DNA of 64,000 nt from NCBI RefSeq assembly GCF_023149035.1, contig NZ_JAHXMY010000002.1, forward strand, positions 992,001 to 1,056,000, written 5' to 3'. Below the pieces are notes generated by a model that was not told where the DNA came from, made no database searches, and saw only the letters and a program-made list of their open reading frames with translations. Position numbers and translations under genes: made by a program. This document shows positions 1 through 7,453 of the stretch, piece by piece. The stretch is from Microbacterium sp. EYE_78 (lineage in GTDB: Bacteria; Actinomycetota; Actinomycetes; Actinomycetales; Microbacteriaceae). Every line of letters begins with the position of its first letter. Position 1 is the first letter of the stretch.

Positions 1-1137
1 CATCGTCGCGAGGCCGTATCGCCCACCGCCACGTTCGAGGCGGCCGAGCAGGGTGACCAGCAGACGCGAGCCGCTGGAACCGAGCGGATGCCCGAGCGCG
101 ATCGCGCCCCCGTCGGCGTTGACGATCTCGGGGTCGAATCCCAGGCGGCGGACGCAGGCCAGGGACTGCGAGGCGAAGGCTTCGTTCAGCTCGACGGCGT
201 CGAGGTCGTCGGTGGTCAGACCGGCCCTTGCGAGCGCCCGCTCCGTCGCCGGCACGGGACCGAGTCCCATGATCTCGGGGGCGAGGGCGGCCGTCGCGGA
301 GGCGACGATCCGCGCACGGGGCCGCAGACCGTGCCGATCAACCGCCGCAGCGCTGGCGACGACGACGGCGGATGCCCCGTCGTTCAGCGAACTCGAGTTG
401 CCCGCCGTCACGACCGAACCTCCCGCGACGACCGGCCGGAGCCCCGCCAGCACCTCCGCCGACGTATCGCGCCGAGGCCCCTCGTCGGCGTCGACCCGAC
501 CGCGCCGCGTCGGGACCGCCACGATCTCGGCCGCGAACCGACCGGCATCGATCGCGTCGACTGCGCGCCGGTGGCTGCGGAGGGCGAAGGCGTCGGCGTC
601 CTCACGAGAGATGCCGTCGACCCGGGCGACCTCCTCGGCGGTCTCCGGCATCGTGAACGTCACCTTCGCCCGCCCGGCGAGTCGCGGGTTCGTGAACCGC
701 CAGCCGATCGAGGTGTCGAACGACTCCCCCGGCTTCGACCAGGCCCGGGGCGGCTTCGCCTGCACCCAGGGGGCTCGCGTCATGGATTCCACCCCGCCCG
801 CGACGATCGCGTCGGCATCCCCCGCTCGGATCGCCTGCGACGCCAGCGCGATGGCGGACATCCCCGACGCGCAGAGTCGGTTGACGGTCAAACCCGGGAC
901 CGTGTCGGGCAGACCCGCCAGCAGCACGGCCATCCGGGCGACGTTGCGATTGTCCTCCCCCGCCTGGTTCGCGGCGCCGAGGTACACCTCGTCGAGCGCC
1001 CCGTCGGGGAGGCCCGATCGGGCTATCGCTTCGCGGACGACGAGTGCGGCGAGATCGTCGGGACGCACGTCGGCGAGAGCTCCCCCGTAGCGGCCCACCG
1101 GGGTGCGGACACCACCCACCAGGTATGCCTCGGACAT
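1..1137 (-). CDS. Thiolase (acetyl-CoA acetyltransferase / 3-oxoadipyl-CoA thiolase type), 3' end cut by window
   Basis: Partial gene of 379 codons; the last roughly 20 residues lie outside the window. The thiolase acyl-enzyme Cys sits at residue 89 in NRLCASGMSAI, and the HPLGSSG histidine motif is at about residue 350; the second catalytic Cys (CxG near the C-terminus) would fall just beyond the edge. The stretch ANQAGEDNRNVARM is typical of the PcaF/PaaJ beta-ketoadipyl-CoA thiolases, which cleave 3-oxoadipyl-CoA to succinyl-CoA and acetyl-CoA. I chose the ATG at 1137 because a GGAGG lies 6 nt upstream; an in-frame ATG at 1143 has no room for a ribosome binding site. It is divergent from a PaaI-like thioesterase and a PaaR-like regulator, which fits a role in phenylacetate or related acyl-CoA degradation, though a general thiolase cannot be excluded. 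Confidence 0.88.
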   Translation of the reverse strand, partial: MSEAYLVGGVRTPVGRYGGALADVRPDDLAALVVREAIARSGLPDGALDEVYLGAANQAGEDNRNVARMAVLLAGLPDTVPGLTVNRLCASGMSAIALASQAIRAGDADAIVAGGVESMTRAPWVQAKPPRAWSKPGESFDTSIGWRFTNPRLAGRAKVTFTMPETAEEVARVDGISREDADAFALRSHRRAVDAIDAGRFAAEIVAVPTRRGRVDADEGPRRDTSAEVLAGLRPVVAGGSVVTAGNSSSLNDGASAVVVASAAAVDRHGLRPRARIVASATAALAPEIMGLGPVPATERALARAGLTTDDLDAVELNEAFASQSLACVRRLGFDPEIVNADGGAIALGHPLGSSGSRLLVTLLGRLERGGGRYGLATM

Positions 1138-1186
1138 CGTCATCCTCCATGAGCGCCAGTGCTCCGGGACTGCGGACTATTTGCAG

Positions 1187-1200
1187 ACCGTTCGTTCAGT
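1187..1200. promoter_or_regulatory. Candidate PaaR-type operator
   Basis: The 14-mer ACCGTTCGTTCAGT is a near-palindrome of the form ACCG-NN-CG-NN-CRGT. From memory, this resembles the core of operators bound by TetR-family PaaR proteins in corynebacteria. It lies in the 104-nt divergent spacer between the thiolase and the thioesterase, where repression would control both. The AT-rich words ACTATT (1176-1181) and AATAGT (1201-1206) flank it and may belong to the promoters. Inferred from motif and context only. Confidence 0.5.
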
Positions 1201-1249
1201 AATAGTGTCAGACGTGGACGTGGAGGACAACTCGAGCAGAGGATGAGAC

Positions 1250-1645
1250 GTGACGAACGAACTGTGGTCCATCTCCCCCGGCGCGCTGGACGACAAGCTC
1301 GGCATCGAGCTGCTGTCGCAGTCCGCCGACCAGGTGGTGACGCGGATGCCGGTCGCCGGCAACACGCAGTCCCTCGGGCGCCTGCACGGCGGCGCCACCG
1401 CGGCGCTCGCCGAGGCCACGGGCTCCTGGGCGGCGATGATCCATGCCAGCACGATGGGCAAGGTCTGCGTCGGGGTGGACCTCAACATCACCCACCATCG
1501 GGGCCCCCGCGGCGACACCGTGACCGCGACGGCGACGGCGCTCCACCGCGGTCGGCGGACGGCGACCTACGATATCCGCGTGGCGGACGGGGCCGGCGGC
1601 CTGGTCGCCACCGCTCGGATCACGAATCTCATCGTCGATGCCTGA
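1250..1645 (+). CDS. PaaI-like hotdog-fold acyl-CoA thioesterase
   Basis: A 131-residue single hotdog domain of the PaaI/4HBT group, which hydrolyses aryl- or acyl-CoA thioesters, in PaaI clearing dead-end CoA esters of the phenylacetate pathway. The family signature is visible as GRLHGGATAALAE (catalytic-helix region, HGG) followed by the VGVDLNITHH strand. The start is the GTG at 1250 with a GAGG-type site about 7 nt upstream. It is followed 28 nt later by a TetR regulator and is divergent from a thiolase; together they look like one regulon. A paralogue at 12997-13428 shares the word RMPVAGNTQ and the LHGGA motif. The substrate cannot be fixed from sequence. Confidence 0.85.
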   Translation: MTNELWSISPGALDDKLGIELLSQSADQVVTRMPVAGNTQSLGRLHGGATAALAEATGSWAAMIHASTMGKVCVGVDLNITHHRGPRGDTVTATATALHRGRRTATYDIRVADGAGGLVATARITNLIVDA

Positions 1646-1673
1646 CCCACGTCGACGATGACAGACTGACCGG

Positions 1674-2282
1674 ATGGACACCGCACCCGCCACCGCGCGA
1701 CGAGGTCGCCCCGGTCACGATCGGGAAGGCGTGCTCGACGCTGCCGTCGCACTCTTCAACGAGCGCGGCTACGACGCGACGTCGGTGGCGGACGTCGCCG
1801 GGCGGCTGGGAGTGACGAAGTCCGCGCTGTACCACCACTTCCCGTCGAAGGAAGCCGTGCTCGACATCGCTCTCGGTCGCGCGCTGGACAGCCTCGAGGC
1901 GACCCTCGACCGACCCCGCGGGGAGCGCACCGCCCTCGAAGAGCTGCGCGACGTCTTCCGCGGCGCGACGGACGCGCTCGTCGCGAACCTGCCCTACGTC
2001 ACCCTGCTGCTGCGCGTCCGCGGCAACGGGGAGGTCGAGCAGCGCGCCCTGTCGCGCCGGCGCACCTTCGACCAGCGCGTGACAGCGCTCGTCGCCGAGG
2101 CCCAGCGGGACGGCGACATCCGCGACGACGTGGATGCCGCCGTCGCAGCACGTCTCATCTTCGGCATGATCAACTCGCTCGTCGAGTGGTACCGGCCGGA
2201 TGGCCCCATCGACGGCTCCCGCCTCGGCCACGACGTCGTGACCCTCGCCATCGACGGCCTGCTGCCACCGGCATCCGTGTGA
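1674..2282 (+). CDS. TetR-family repressor, PaaR-like
   Basis: 202 residues. The N-terminal helix-turn-helix spans about residues 15-60, with the recognition helix region RLGVTKSALYHHFPSKEAV; the preceding RRGRPGHDREGVLDAAVALF is typical of the actinobacterial PaaR group, which senses phenylacetyl-CoA and represses paa genes. The C-terminal part is a ligand-binding all-helical domain (TetR_C type). It follows the PaaI-like gene in the same direction, and a matching palindrome is found in the promoter region upstream of that gene. The family call is firm; the PaaR assignment is an inference from HTH sequence, operator and neighbours. Confidence 0.82.
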   Translation: MDTAPATARRGRPGHDREGVLDAAVALFNERGYDATSVADVAGRLGVTKSALYHHFPSKEAVLDIALGRALDSLEATLDRPRGERTALEELRDVFRGATDALVANLPYVTLLLRVRGNGEVEQRALSRRRTFDQRVTALVAEAQRDGDIRDDVDAAVAARLIFGMINSLVEWYRPDGPIDGSRLGHDVVTLAIDGLLPPASV

Positions 2283-2295
2283 GCGCGACGCCGGA

Positions 2296-2730
2296 TCAGG
2301 TCGGCGACGCGTACTCCTCCTCGGACCACTCCTGCGGCTCGCCGGGCATGTACGTGCCGAAGGTCCACTCGTACCCCTCGGGGTCGCGCACCCGGAACCG
2401 ATAGTTGCCCCACTCCGTGTCCGTCGGCTCGATGACGACCTCCGCGCCGGCGGCGACGGCCGTGCGGAATGCGGCATCCACCTCCGCGGCATCGTCGCGC
2501 ACGATGACGAGGCCCAGTCCTACCGACTCGCCGCGCGGTTCCGGCCGGGAGTAGCCCGCCCGATCGCTGAACACGGTGAACACCGCGTCTCCCAGCCGCA
2601 CCTCCGCGTGCATGACGCCGCCGTCCTCGTCGGGCCATTGCGTCACCACCGTCACGCCGAACGCGCGCCGCAGCCACTCGAGCATCGCGGGGGCATCCCG
2701 GTAGGGCACCTGCGCGTACAGACCGCTCAT
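2296..2730 (-). CDS. VOC-superfamily (glyoxalase/bleomycin-resistance fold) protein
   Basis: 144 residues with the paired beta-alpha-beta-beta-beta units of the vicinal oxygen chelate fold. The first motif is the VPYRDAPAMLEWLRRAF start common to YnfC/PhnB-like VOC proteins; the C-terminal half carries FRVRDPEGYEWTFGTY, the usual metal/substrate-side strand ending. VOC members include glyoxalases, dioxygenases and antibiotic-binding proteins, so no reaction can be assigned. Its ATG overlaps the stop of the upstream TfoX-like gene by 4 nt, making it the last gene of a coupled trio. It converges on the TetR gene with 13 nt between stops. Confidence 0.8.
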   Translation of the reverse strand: MSGLYAQVPYRDAPAMLEWLRRAFGVTVVTQWPDEDGGVMHAEVRLGDAVFTVFSDRAGYSRPEPRGESVGLGLVIVRDDAAEVDAAFRTAVAAGAEVVIEPTDTEWGNYRFRVRDPEGYEWTFGTYMPGEPQEWSEEEYASPT

Positions 2731-3071
2731 GCTCCGCTCCGTGCAGGCTCGCGCCGGCGGCGTGCCGCGGCCACCCAGAACGCCGGCCGTTCCCCGGTCT
2801 CATCCTGCGAGACATCGGCTCGGAGCCATCCCTCACCCATGTCGCGTCGACGGGGGCCCATCACGGCACGCTCGCGGTCGGACTCCTGTCGCAGGACGGC
2901 ATCCTCGTGACGGTCGACACGCACGAGCAGGCTGCCGTCCCTATTGACCGCCAGAAGCATCTCGTCGTCGACCATGAGGGCGATGCAGCCGAACATCGAC
3001 TTCTCCACCGGATGCAGGTCCGCCACGAGCCCGCGGATCGCCTCGAGGGTGGCAGCCCGCGCCTCGCTCAC
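2727..3071 (-). CDS. TfoX N-terminal domain-like protein
   Basis: 114 residues from a GTG start that overlaps the upstream DUF427 stop by 4 nt (GTGA); a longer upstream frame would run through that gene and is not credible. Visible features match the TfoX_N fold: MFGCIALMVDDEMLLAV (the MFGG/iaf region) and LLVRVD, about residues 25-60. Stand-alone TfoX_N proteins are of unknown function; TfoX/Sxy itself regulates competence in gammaproteobacteria, but that role needs a second domain absent here. The C-terminus is Arg-rich. It sits between DUF427 and VOC genes with 4-nt overlaps on both sides. Confidence 0.75.
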   Translation of the reverse strand: MSEARAATLEAIRGLVADLHPVEKSMFGCIALMVDDEMLLAVNRDGSLLVRVDRHEDAVLRQESDRERAVMGPRRRDMGEGWLRADVSQDETGERPAFWVAAARRRREPARSGA

Positions 3072-3370
3072 GACGAGACCGTCACGCCCGGTGAGAAGGC
3101 GACGTAGCCGGAGAAGTCCTTGCCGACCCGGTCGAACGCCGTCGGGTACGGGTCGGGGTACGACCACGCCCCATCCTTCAGCGAGTCATCGCCCGCCTCG
3201 ATGTGGAAGTACTGGCAGACGCCTTTCCACGGACAGGTGTACGGCGTGGGGCTCTCGACGAGCACACCGTCTGCGATCGAGGACGGCGGGAAGTACGGGT
3301 TCCCCTCGATGCGGATGATCTCGTCGTCGGATGCCTCCGCGATGACGGTGTCGCCGATGGTGGCCTTCAT
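3068..3370 (-). CDS. DUF427 domain protein
   Basis: 100 residues covering a full DUF427 domain: start MKATIGDTVIAEA, then the conserved EGNPYFPPSSI, TPYTCPWKGVCQYF and DGAWSYPDPYP motifs. DUF427 proteins are small, widespread in actinobacteria and of unknown function. The start ATG at 3370 follows GAGAGGACAGCAC, an acceptable Shine-Dalgarno spacing; the much longer open frame upstream overlaps the divergent MFS gene and is rejected. First gene of a three-gene unit with a TfoX-like and a VOC protein. Confidence 0.85.
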   Translation of the reverse strand: MKATIGDTVIAEASDDEIIRIEGNPYFPPSSIADGVLVESPTPYTCPWKGVCQYFHIEAGDDSLKDGAWSYPDPYPTAFDRVGKDFSGYVAFSPGVTVSS

Positions 3371-3415
3371 GTGCTGTCCTCTCGCCGAGACGGCGACGGT
3401 GCGCCGCCTGCGCTC

Positions 3416-3421
3416 AGGGTA
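3416..3421 (-). promoter_or_regulatory. Probable -10 box (TACCCT) for the DUF427 unit
   Basis: TACCCT on the minus strand, about 46 nt before the DUF427 ATG, would give a leader of about 39 nt that includes the ribosome binding site. No clear -35 box is seen. Inferred from TANNNT similarity. Confidence 0.35.
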
Positions 3422-3474
3422 GACCCGGCCCCCGACAGGGAACAGCCTCGCGGGGGGACGCGGTATCGCAGGGG

Positions 3475-3480
3475 TAGCGT
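3475..3480 (+). promoter_or_regulatory. Probable -10 box (TAGCGT) for the MFS gene
   Basis: TAGCGT followed 6 nt later by GTG at 3487, the spacing of leaderless actinobacterial promoters. If used, transcription starts at or near 3487, which excludes the TTG at 3480 as the start of the MFS protein. Confidence 0.4.
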
Positions 3481-3486
3481 TGTCGA

Positions 3487-3531
3487 GTGCCCACACCCCT
3501 CCCCGAGCCGATCCGCGGGCCGCGCTCGTGA
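3487..3531 (+). CDS. Possible 14-residue leader ORF coupled to the MFS gene
   Basis: A GTG at 3487 opens 14 codons (VPTPLPEPIRGPRS, five prolines) and its TGA at 3529-3531 overlaps the in-frame GTG at 3528 of the MFS gene as GTGA. The GTG is placed exactly where a leaderless mRNA from the TAGCGT box would begin. This looks like a leaderless leader peptide that feeds ribosomes to the transporter start, since no Shine-Dalgarno site precedes 3528. It may equally be chance in a GC-rich leader. Confidence 0.3.
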   Translation: MPTPLPEPIRGPRS

Positions 3532-4862
3532 CGGCCGACGTCTCGCGGGTGGCCGGCTCCGGGCCGGGGTGGCGCGCATGGCTCATCTGGGGCACCGGCG
3601 TCGCGGCGTACGTCCTCGCGGTCACCAACCGGACGTCGCTGTCGACTGTCGGGGTCGACGCCGCGGAGCGGTTCCAGGCGGACGCTGCAACCCTGTCGCT
3701 CTTCGCGGTCGTCCAGCTCGCGGTGTACGGCGGCATGCAGATCCCCGTCGGCGTGCTGCTCGACCGCTTCGGCTCACGCCCCATCATGACGATCGGGATG
3801 CTGCTCATGGCCGCCGGGCAGCTGGTGATGGCCCTCTCACCCAGCGTGGGCGTGGCCATCGTCGCACGCATGCTGCTCGGCGCGGGCGACGCCGCGGTCT
3901 TCCCCGCGGTGCTCCGGTTGGTCGCGACCTGGTTCCCCGCGCAGCGTGGCCCGCTCATGGTGCAGCTGACCGGCATCCTCGGCCAAGCGGGTCAGCTCGT
4001 CGCCGTCGTCCCCATCGCCGCCGTCCTGCACGCGACCGACTGGACGATCACCTTCGGCGGCATCGCCGGGCTGTGCGTCCTGTTCGCCGTCCTGGTGTTC
4101 GCCCTCGTGCGCAACCGCCCGCCGGAGGCGACGCGAGACGTCAGCGTGAACACCGACACCGGCGCCATCCGCGTGGTGACCTCGAGCATCGACACCGGGG
4201 TCGGCATCCGGGCGGCGTGGGCGCACCCCGGGACGCGACTGGCGTTCTGGTCGCACTTCACCACCCCGTTCGCGGGCACCGCCTTCATCCTGCTGTGGGG
4301 CGTCCCGTTCCTCACGGCCGGCGAGGGCCGCACGCTCGCCGAGGCGACCACGCTGATGTCGCTCTACGTCTTCGCCGGAATGGCGCTGGGTCCCGTCCTC
4401 GGCGATCTCTCCCGCCGCATCCCCCACATGCGCTCCCGAGCGCTGGTCCTTCCCGCAGTGGGCGTCCAGTTCGTCGCCTGGATGGTGGTCATCGTCTGGC
4501 CTGGTCCCGCGCCGCTGTGGGTGCTCATCGCCCTGATGGTGGCGCTGTCGATGGGCGGCCCCGCCTCGATGATCGCCTTCGACCACGCGCGCACGCACAA
4601 CCCCACCCACCGGCTCAGCACCGCCACCGGCGTCACGAACGCGGGCGGGTTCCTGGCGGCCCTCGTCGCGGTCTTCGCGATCGGCCTCGCGCTCGACCTC
4701 CAGGGTGCCGGGACGCCCGACACCTACCGGCTCGACGCGTTCCGGGTGGCGTTCCTCACGCAACTGCCGCTGTGGCTGCTCGGCGCGATCTTCATCTCGG
4801 TCGAACGCAGGCGCACCCGCATCCACCTCGGCTGGGATCAGCCGCGTCAGCCGCGACGCTGA
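3528..4862 (+). CDS. MFS transporter
   Basis: 444 residues from the GTG at 3528, with about 12 hydrophobic segments of a major facilitator. The intracellular loop 2-3 motif is present as GVLLDRFGSRPIMTIG and the fourth segment has RMLLGAGDAAVFPAVLRL, which is close to nitrate/anion and sugar-acid MFS groups; the substrate is not identifiable. An in-frame TTG at 3480 could add 16 residues but overlaps the apparent -10 box, so I prefer 3528. It is divergent from the DUF427 unit and ends at a strong bidirectional terminator. Confidence 0.85.
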   Translation: MTADVSRVAGSGPGWRAWLIWGTGVAAYVLAVTNRTSLSTVGVDAAERFQADAATLSLFAVVQLAVYGGMQIPVGVLLDRFGSRPIMTIGMLLMAAGQLVMALSPSVGVAIVARMLLGAGDAAVFPAVLRLVATWFPAQRGPLMVQLTGILGQAGQLVAVVPIAAVLHATDWTITFGGIAGLCVLFAVLVFALVRNRPPEATRDVSVNTDTGAIRVVTSSIDTGVGIRAAWAHPGTRLAFWSHFTTPFAGTAFILLWGVPFLTAGEGRTLAEATTLMSLYVFAGMALGPVLGDLSRRIPHMRSRALVLPAVGVQFVAWMVVIVWPGPAPLWVLIALMVALSMGGPASMIAFDHARTHNPTHRLSTATGVTNAGGFLAALVAVFAIGLALDLQGAGTPDTYRLDAFRVAFLTQLPLWLLGAIFISVERRRTRIHLGWDQPRQPRR

Positions 4863-4864
4863 CA

Positions 4865-4909
4865 CACGACGAAGGGCTCGGTCTCGGCGACCGGGCCCTT
4901 CGTCGTGTC
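4865..4909. terminator. Strong bidirectional hairpin terminator
   Basis: Arms 4865-4882 and 4892-4909 form an 18-bp stem with one G-T wobble and a 9-nt loop; the inner 14 bp (ACACGACGAAGGGC) are perfect. It lies between the convergent MFS and DUF6458 stops and can serve both. It has no long U-tract, as is common in GC-rich actinobacteria. Confidence 0.8.
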
Positions 4910-4921
4910 GATGTTCGGGGG

Positions 4922-5179
4922 TCAGATGGTGCCGTCTCCCGACGTGCGGGTCTCGGAGCGGGTGACCCGCTCCCCCGCGACGGGGTCGACGGTGCGGACG
5001 GTCGATTCGCTGGAACGCCGCTTGAACATCAGTGCGAGACCGATGATGAACACCAGCGCTCCCGCACCCATCAGGATGTAGCCGATCATGTCGAGGTTGA
5101 CGGCCTCCACGTCGACGTTCACCGCGAAGACCAGGATCGCCCCGATCACGAACAGCACGATGCCGGTTCCGATACTCAT
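4922..5179 (-). CDS. DUF6458-like small two-TM membrane protein
   Basis: 85 residues: two transmembrane segments at about 4-22 and 32-51, then a basic RRSS junction and a polar acidic/Thr-rich cytoplasmic tail ending SGDGTI. This matches the small DUF6458 proteins that recur in Microbacteriaceae; function unknown. The ATG at 5179 has AAGGGAG upstream at good spacing. Downstream lies the strong terminator shared with the MFS gene. Confidence 0.8.
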   Translation of the reverse strand: MSIGTGIVLFVIGAILVFAVNVDVEAVNLDMIGYILMGAGALVFIIGLALMFKRRSSESTVRTVDPVAGERVTRSETRTSGDGTI

Positions 5180-5269
5180 GAGAGCACTCCCTTTCCAGGA
5201 TGGTGCTCCCGATGATGGCGGATGCCGACCGCGCCCGGCACCGTCTTGACACCCTCCGGACGACTGTGC

Positions 5270-6031
5270 CTAGCCGCGCGGCTCGACGCGCAACCAGTCG
5301 GCGAACTTCGCCGATCGCCCGTCGCCGGACGACGTCCCGGTCAGACGCCGTTTCACCCAGGGCCCCAGATGCTCGCGGAGGTATCGCGATCGGCCGAGGC
5401 GCACGGTCTCGTCGAGACCTTCCAGCCGCCACCACCCGGCGGGCACCTGTTGACCGAGTGCGTCCAGCACCCGTGCCGCGACCCGGTGATGACCACGCGA
5501 GTTCATGTGCAGGCGGTCCACGGACCAGAACGACGGGTCCGAGAGCTCGCGGTCGGGCCAGTTGAGGGCCACCACGAGGTCGTCGCGGTCGGCGATGCGG
5601 TCGACGACGGCGTGGGACAGTGCATCGCCGCGCCGTTGGATGAGGCGTGGCAGGGGCAGCTGCGCCGACGGGTTCGCCCCCGACAGCACGATCATCGTCA
5701 CCCCCTCCTCGTCGCAACGGCGCAGCACGTGCGAGAAGGCGTCGGCGGTCCGCGAGATCGGCGTCCGAGGGCGGAGCATGTCGTTGCCGCCGCCGTTGAA
5801 CGAGAGGTGGGTCGGCCGCAACGCCAGTGCGCGCTCCAGTTGCTCGTCGACGATCGGCTGGATCAGCTTGCCGCGGATGGCGAGGTTCGCGTACGAGATC
5901 GCGGCGCCGCGCGAATCGGCCCAGCCCTGCGCGACGAGGTCGGCCCACCCTCGCACGGTCCCATCGGGCAGTTCATCGCCGACGCCCTCCGTGAACGAAT
6001 CCCCGATGGCGACGTAGCGGATCTCCTGCAC
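5270..6031 (-). CDS. SGNH/GDSL-family hydrolase
   Basis: 253 residues with the four SGNH blocks: GDSFTEG near residue 10 (nucleophile Ser), a Gly in NLAIRG, GGGND near residue 80, and DRLHMNSRGH near residue 175 with the catalytic Asp-x-x-His. No signal peptide or membrane segment, so it is likely a cytoplasmic esterase/lipase; the substrate is unknown. The start is the GTG at 6031, placed 6 nt after a TAGGCT -10 box, suggesting a leaderless message. The C-terminal 60 residues are basic. Confidence 0.88.
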   Translation of the reverse strand: MQEIRYVAIGDSFTEGVGDELPDGTVRGWADLVAQGWADSRGAAISYANLAIRGKLIQPIVDEQLERALALRPTHLSFNGGGNDMLRPRTPISRTADAFSHVLRRCDEEGVTMIVLSGANPSAQLPLPRLIQRRGDALSHAVVDRIADRDDLVVALNWPDRELSDPSFWSVDRLHMNSRGHHRVAARVLDALGQQVPAGWWRLEGLDETVRLGRSRYLREHLGPWVKRRLTGTSSGDGRSAKFADWLRVEPRG

Positions 6032-6037
6032 CCGGCA

Positions 6038-6043
6038 AGCCTA
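6038..6043 (-). promoter_or_regulatory. -10 box (TAGGCT), leaderless SGNH hydrolase
   Basis: TAGGCT, 6 nt, then the GTG start at 6031. This spacing puts the transcription start on the start codon itself. Confidence 0.5.
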
Positions 6044-6063
6044 GACGGGGCCGTCCACGCCGG

Positions 6064-7413
6064 TCACTCCTCGAGGCTCCGACCCCGGGCATCCGCGAGC
6101 CCCCAGGTCGCCGCCGCCGCGACGACGAAGAACGCGCCCAGCACGACGAACACGAGCGGGACACCGCCGACACCCTGCAACAGGGGAACAGCCGGCGGCG
6201 CCAGGATTGACGCGATCCGCCCGACACCCGCGGCCCAGCCCGCCCCCGTCCCGCGAAGGGAGGTCGGATAGGACTCGGGCGTGACCGCGTAGAGCGCACC
6301 CCAGGCGCCGAGGTTGAAGAACGAAAGCGCCATGCCCGTCGCGAGGATCATCGGCACGGTCGTGGCCTGCCCGAACAGCAGCGCGGCGACCGCAGACCCG
6401 GCCAGGAACACCGACAGGGTCGCCCGACGACCCCATCGCTCGATGAGCCACGCGGCGACGGCGTACCCCGGAAGCTGAGCCAGGGTGATGACGAGCGTGA
6501 ACCCGAAGGTCCGCACCAGGTCGTACCCCTGCGTGTACAGCAGGGTGGGGATCCAGATGAAGGCGCCGTAGTAGGCGAAGTTGACGCAGAACCAGACGAC
6601 CCACAGGGATGCCGTGCGTCGCCGCAGCCGCGATGCCCAGAGCGCCCGCAGCCGCTCCCCGACGGTGCTCGCGGCGACGGCGGACGCAGGGGCCGTCGCG
6701 GCACCCTCCACACGCCGGGTGCCGAAGAGCGCGGGGGAACGCTCTATGTCGGCGACGACCCGCTCCGCCTCGGCGGCGCGACCTCTCGAGGCGAGCCATC
6801 GCGGCGACTCAGGGAGTCCCCACCGCACGACGATGGCGTACACCGCCGGGATCGCGCCGATCGCCAGCGCCCACCGCCACCCATCTTCGACATTCGGGAT
6901 GACGAGGTACCCGATGAGTGCCGACGCGGTCCAGCCGACGGCCCAGAAGGCTTCGAGGACGACGATGACCCGGCCCCGCATGCGGGCCGGTGCGAACTCG
7001 CTCACGTAGGTGCTGGCCACCGGCAGTTCGGCGCCGAGGCCCAGCCCCACCACGAACCGCAGGGCGATGAGCGCGGCGAGCCCGCCCGCCAGGGCGCTCG
7101 CCCCCGTCGCGAGCCCGTAGATGAGCAGCGTGAGCGCGAAGACGGAACGCCGACCGATGCGGTCGGCCAGCAGCCCGCCGAGGGTCGCCCCGACGGCCAT
7201 GCCGGCGAATCCCGCCGAGGCGATCCACGACGACGCCGCCGTGGTCAGCTGCCATTCCGCGACGAGGGCCGCGATGACGAAGGAGATCAGCCCGACGTCC
7301 ATCGCGTCGAGCGCCCAGCCGGTGCCCGACCCCGTGAGCACCCGGAGGTGCGTGCAGGTGAAGGGCAGACGGTCGAGTCTCGCCCCGGGGGGCGCCGTCG
7401 TCGTTTCGGTCAT
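6064..7413 (-). CDS. MFS transporter, metabolite:H+ symporter type
   Basis: 449 residues, 12 predicted TM segments with a central cytoplasmic loop at about 205-245. The sugar/aromatic-acid porter signatures are clear: GWALDAMDVGLISF in TM1, GGLLADRIGRRSVF between TM2 and TM3, and LGLGAELPVASTYVSEF after TM4, then PESPRWLASRGR. This group (AAHS/sugar porter like) carries organic acids, aromatics or sugars with protons; the substrate is not determined. The ATG follows a TACGAT -10 box by 6 nt. Stands alone between an SGNH hydrolase and a flavin-type oxidoreductase. Confidence 0.88.
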   Translation of the reverse strand: MTETTTAPPGARLDRLPFTCTHLRVLTGSGTGWALDAMDVGLISFVIAALVAEWQLTTAASSWIASAGFAGMAVGATLGGLLADRIGRRSVFALTLLIYGLATGASALAGGLAALIALRFVVGLGLGAELPVASTYVSEFAPARMRGRVIVVLEAFWAVGWTASALIGYLVIPNVEDGWRWALAIGAIPAVYAIVVRWGLPESPRWLASRGRAAEAERVVADIERSPALFGTRRVEGAATAPASAVAASTVGERLRALWASRLRRRTASLWVVWFCVNFAYYGAFIWIPTLLYTQGYDLVRTFGFTLVITLAQLPGYAVAAWLIERWGRRATLSVFLAGSAVAALLFGQATTVPMILATGMALSFFNLGAWGALYAVTPESYPTSLRGTGAGWAAGVGRIASILAPPAVPLLQGVGGVPLVFVVLGAFFVVAAAATWGLADARGRSLEE

Positions 7414-7419
7414 CCCTGC

Positions 7420-7425
7420 ATCGTA
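7420..7425 (-). promoter_or_regulatory. -10 box (TACGAT), leaderless MFS
   Basis: TACGAT, then GCAGGG, then the ATG at 7413. The 6-nt gap predicts a leaderless transcript, although GCAGGG could also act as a poor ribosome binding site. Confidence 0.45.
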
Positions 7426-7430
7426 CGAGT

Positions 7431-7452
7431 GCGACGGGATGCCCGGCGTCGC
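7431..7452 (-). terminator. Hairpin after the LLM oxidoreductase gene
   Basis: GCGACGGG (7431-7438) pairs with CCC-gg-CGTCGC (7442-7452) with a 2-nt bulge, directly after the stop codon. Probable terminator without a U-tract. Confidence 0.4.
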
Positions 7453-7453
7453 C

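Noticed and set aside
53..1152. Two long plus-strand frames over the thiolase region
   Set aside because: They mirror the minus-strand thiolase, whose catalytic motifs are clear.
3371..3976. N-terminal extension of the DUF427 gene
   Set aside because: It would run through the divergent MFS gene; the ATG at 3370 has a proper ribosome binding site and gives the exact domain length.
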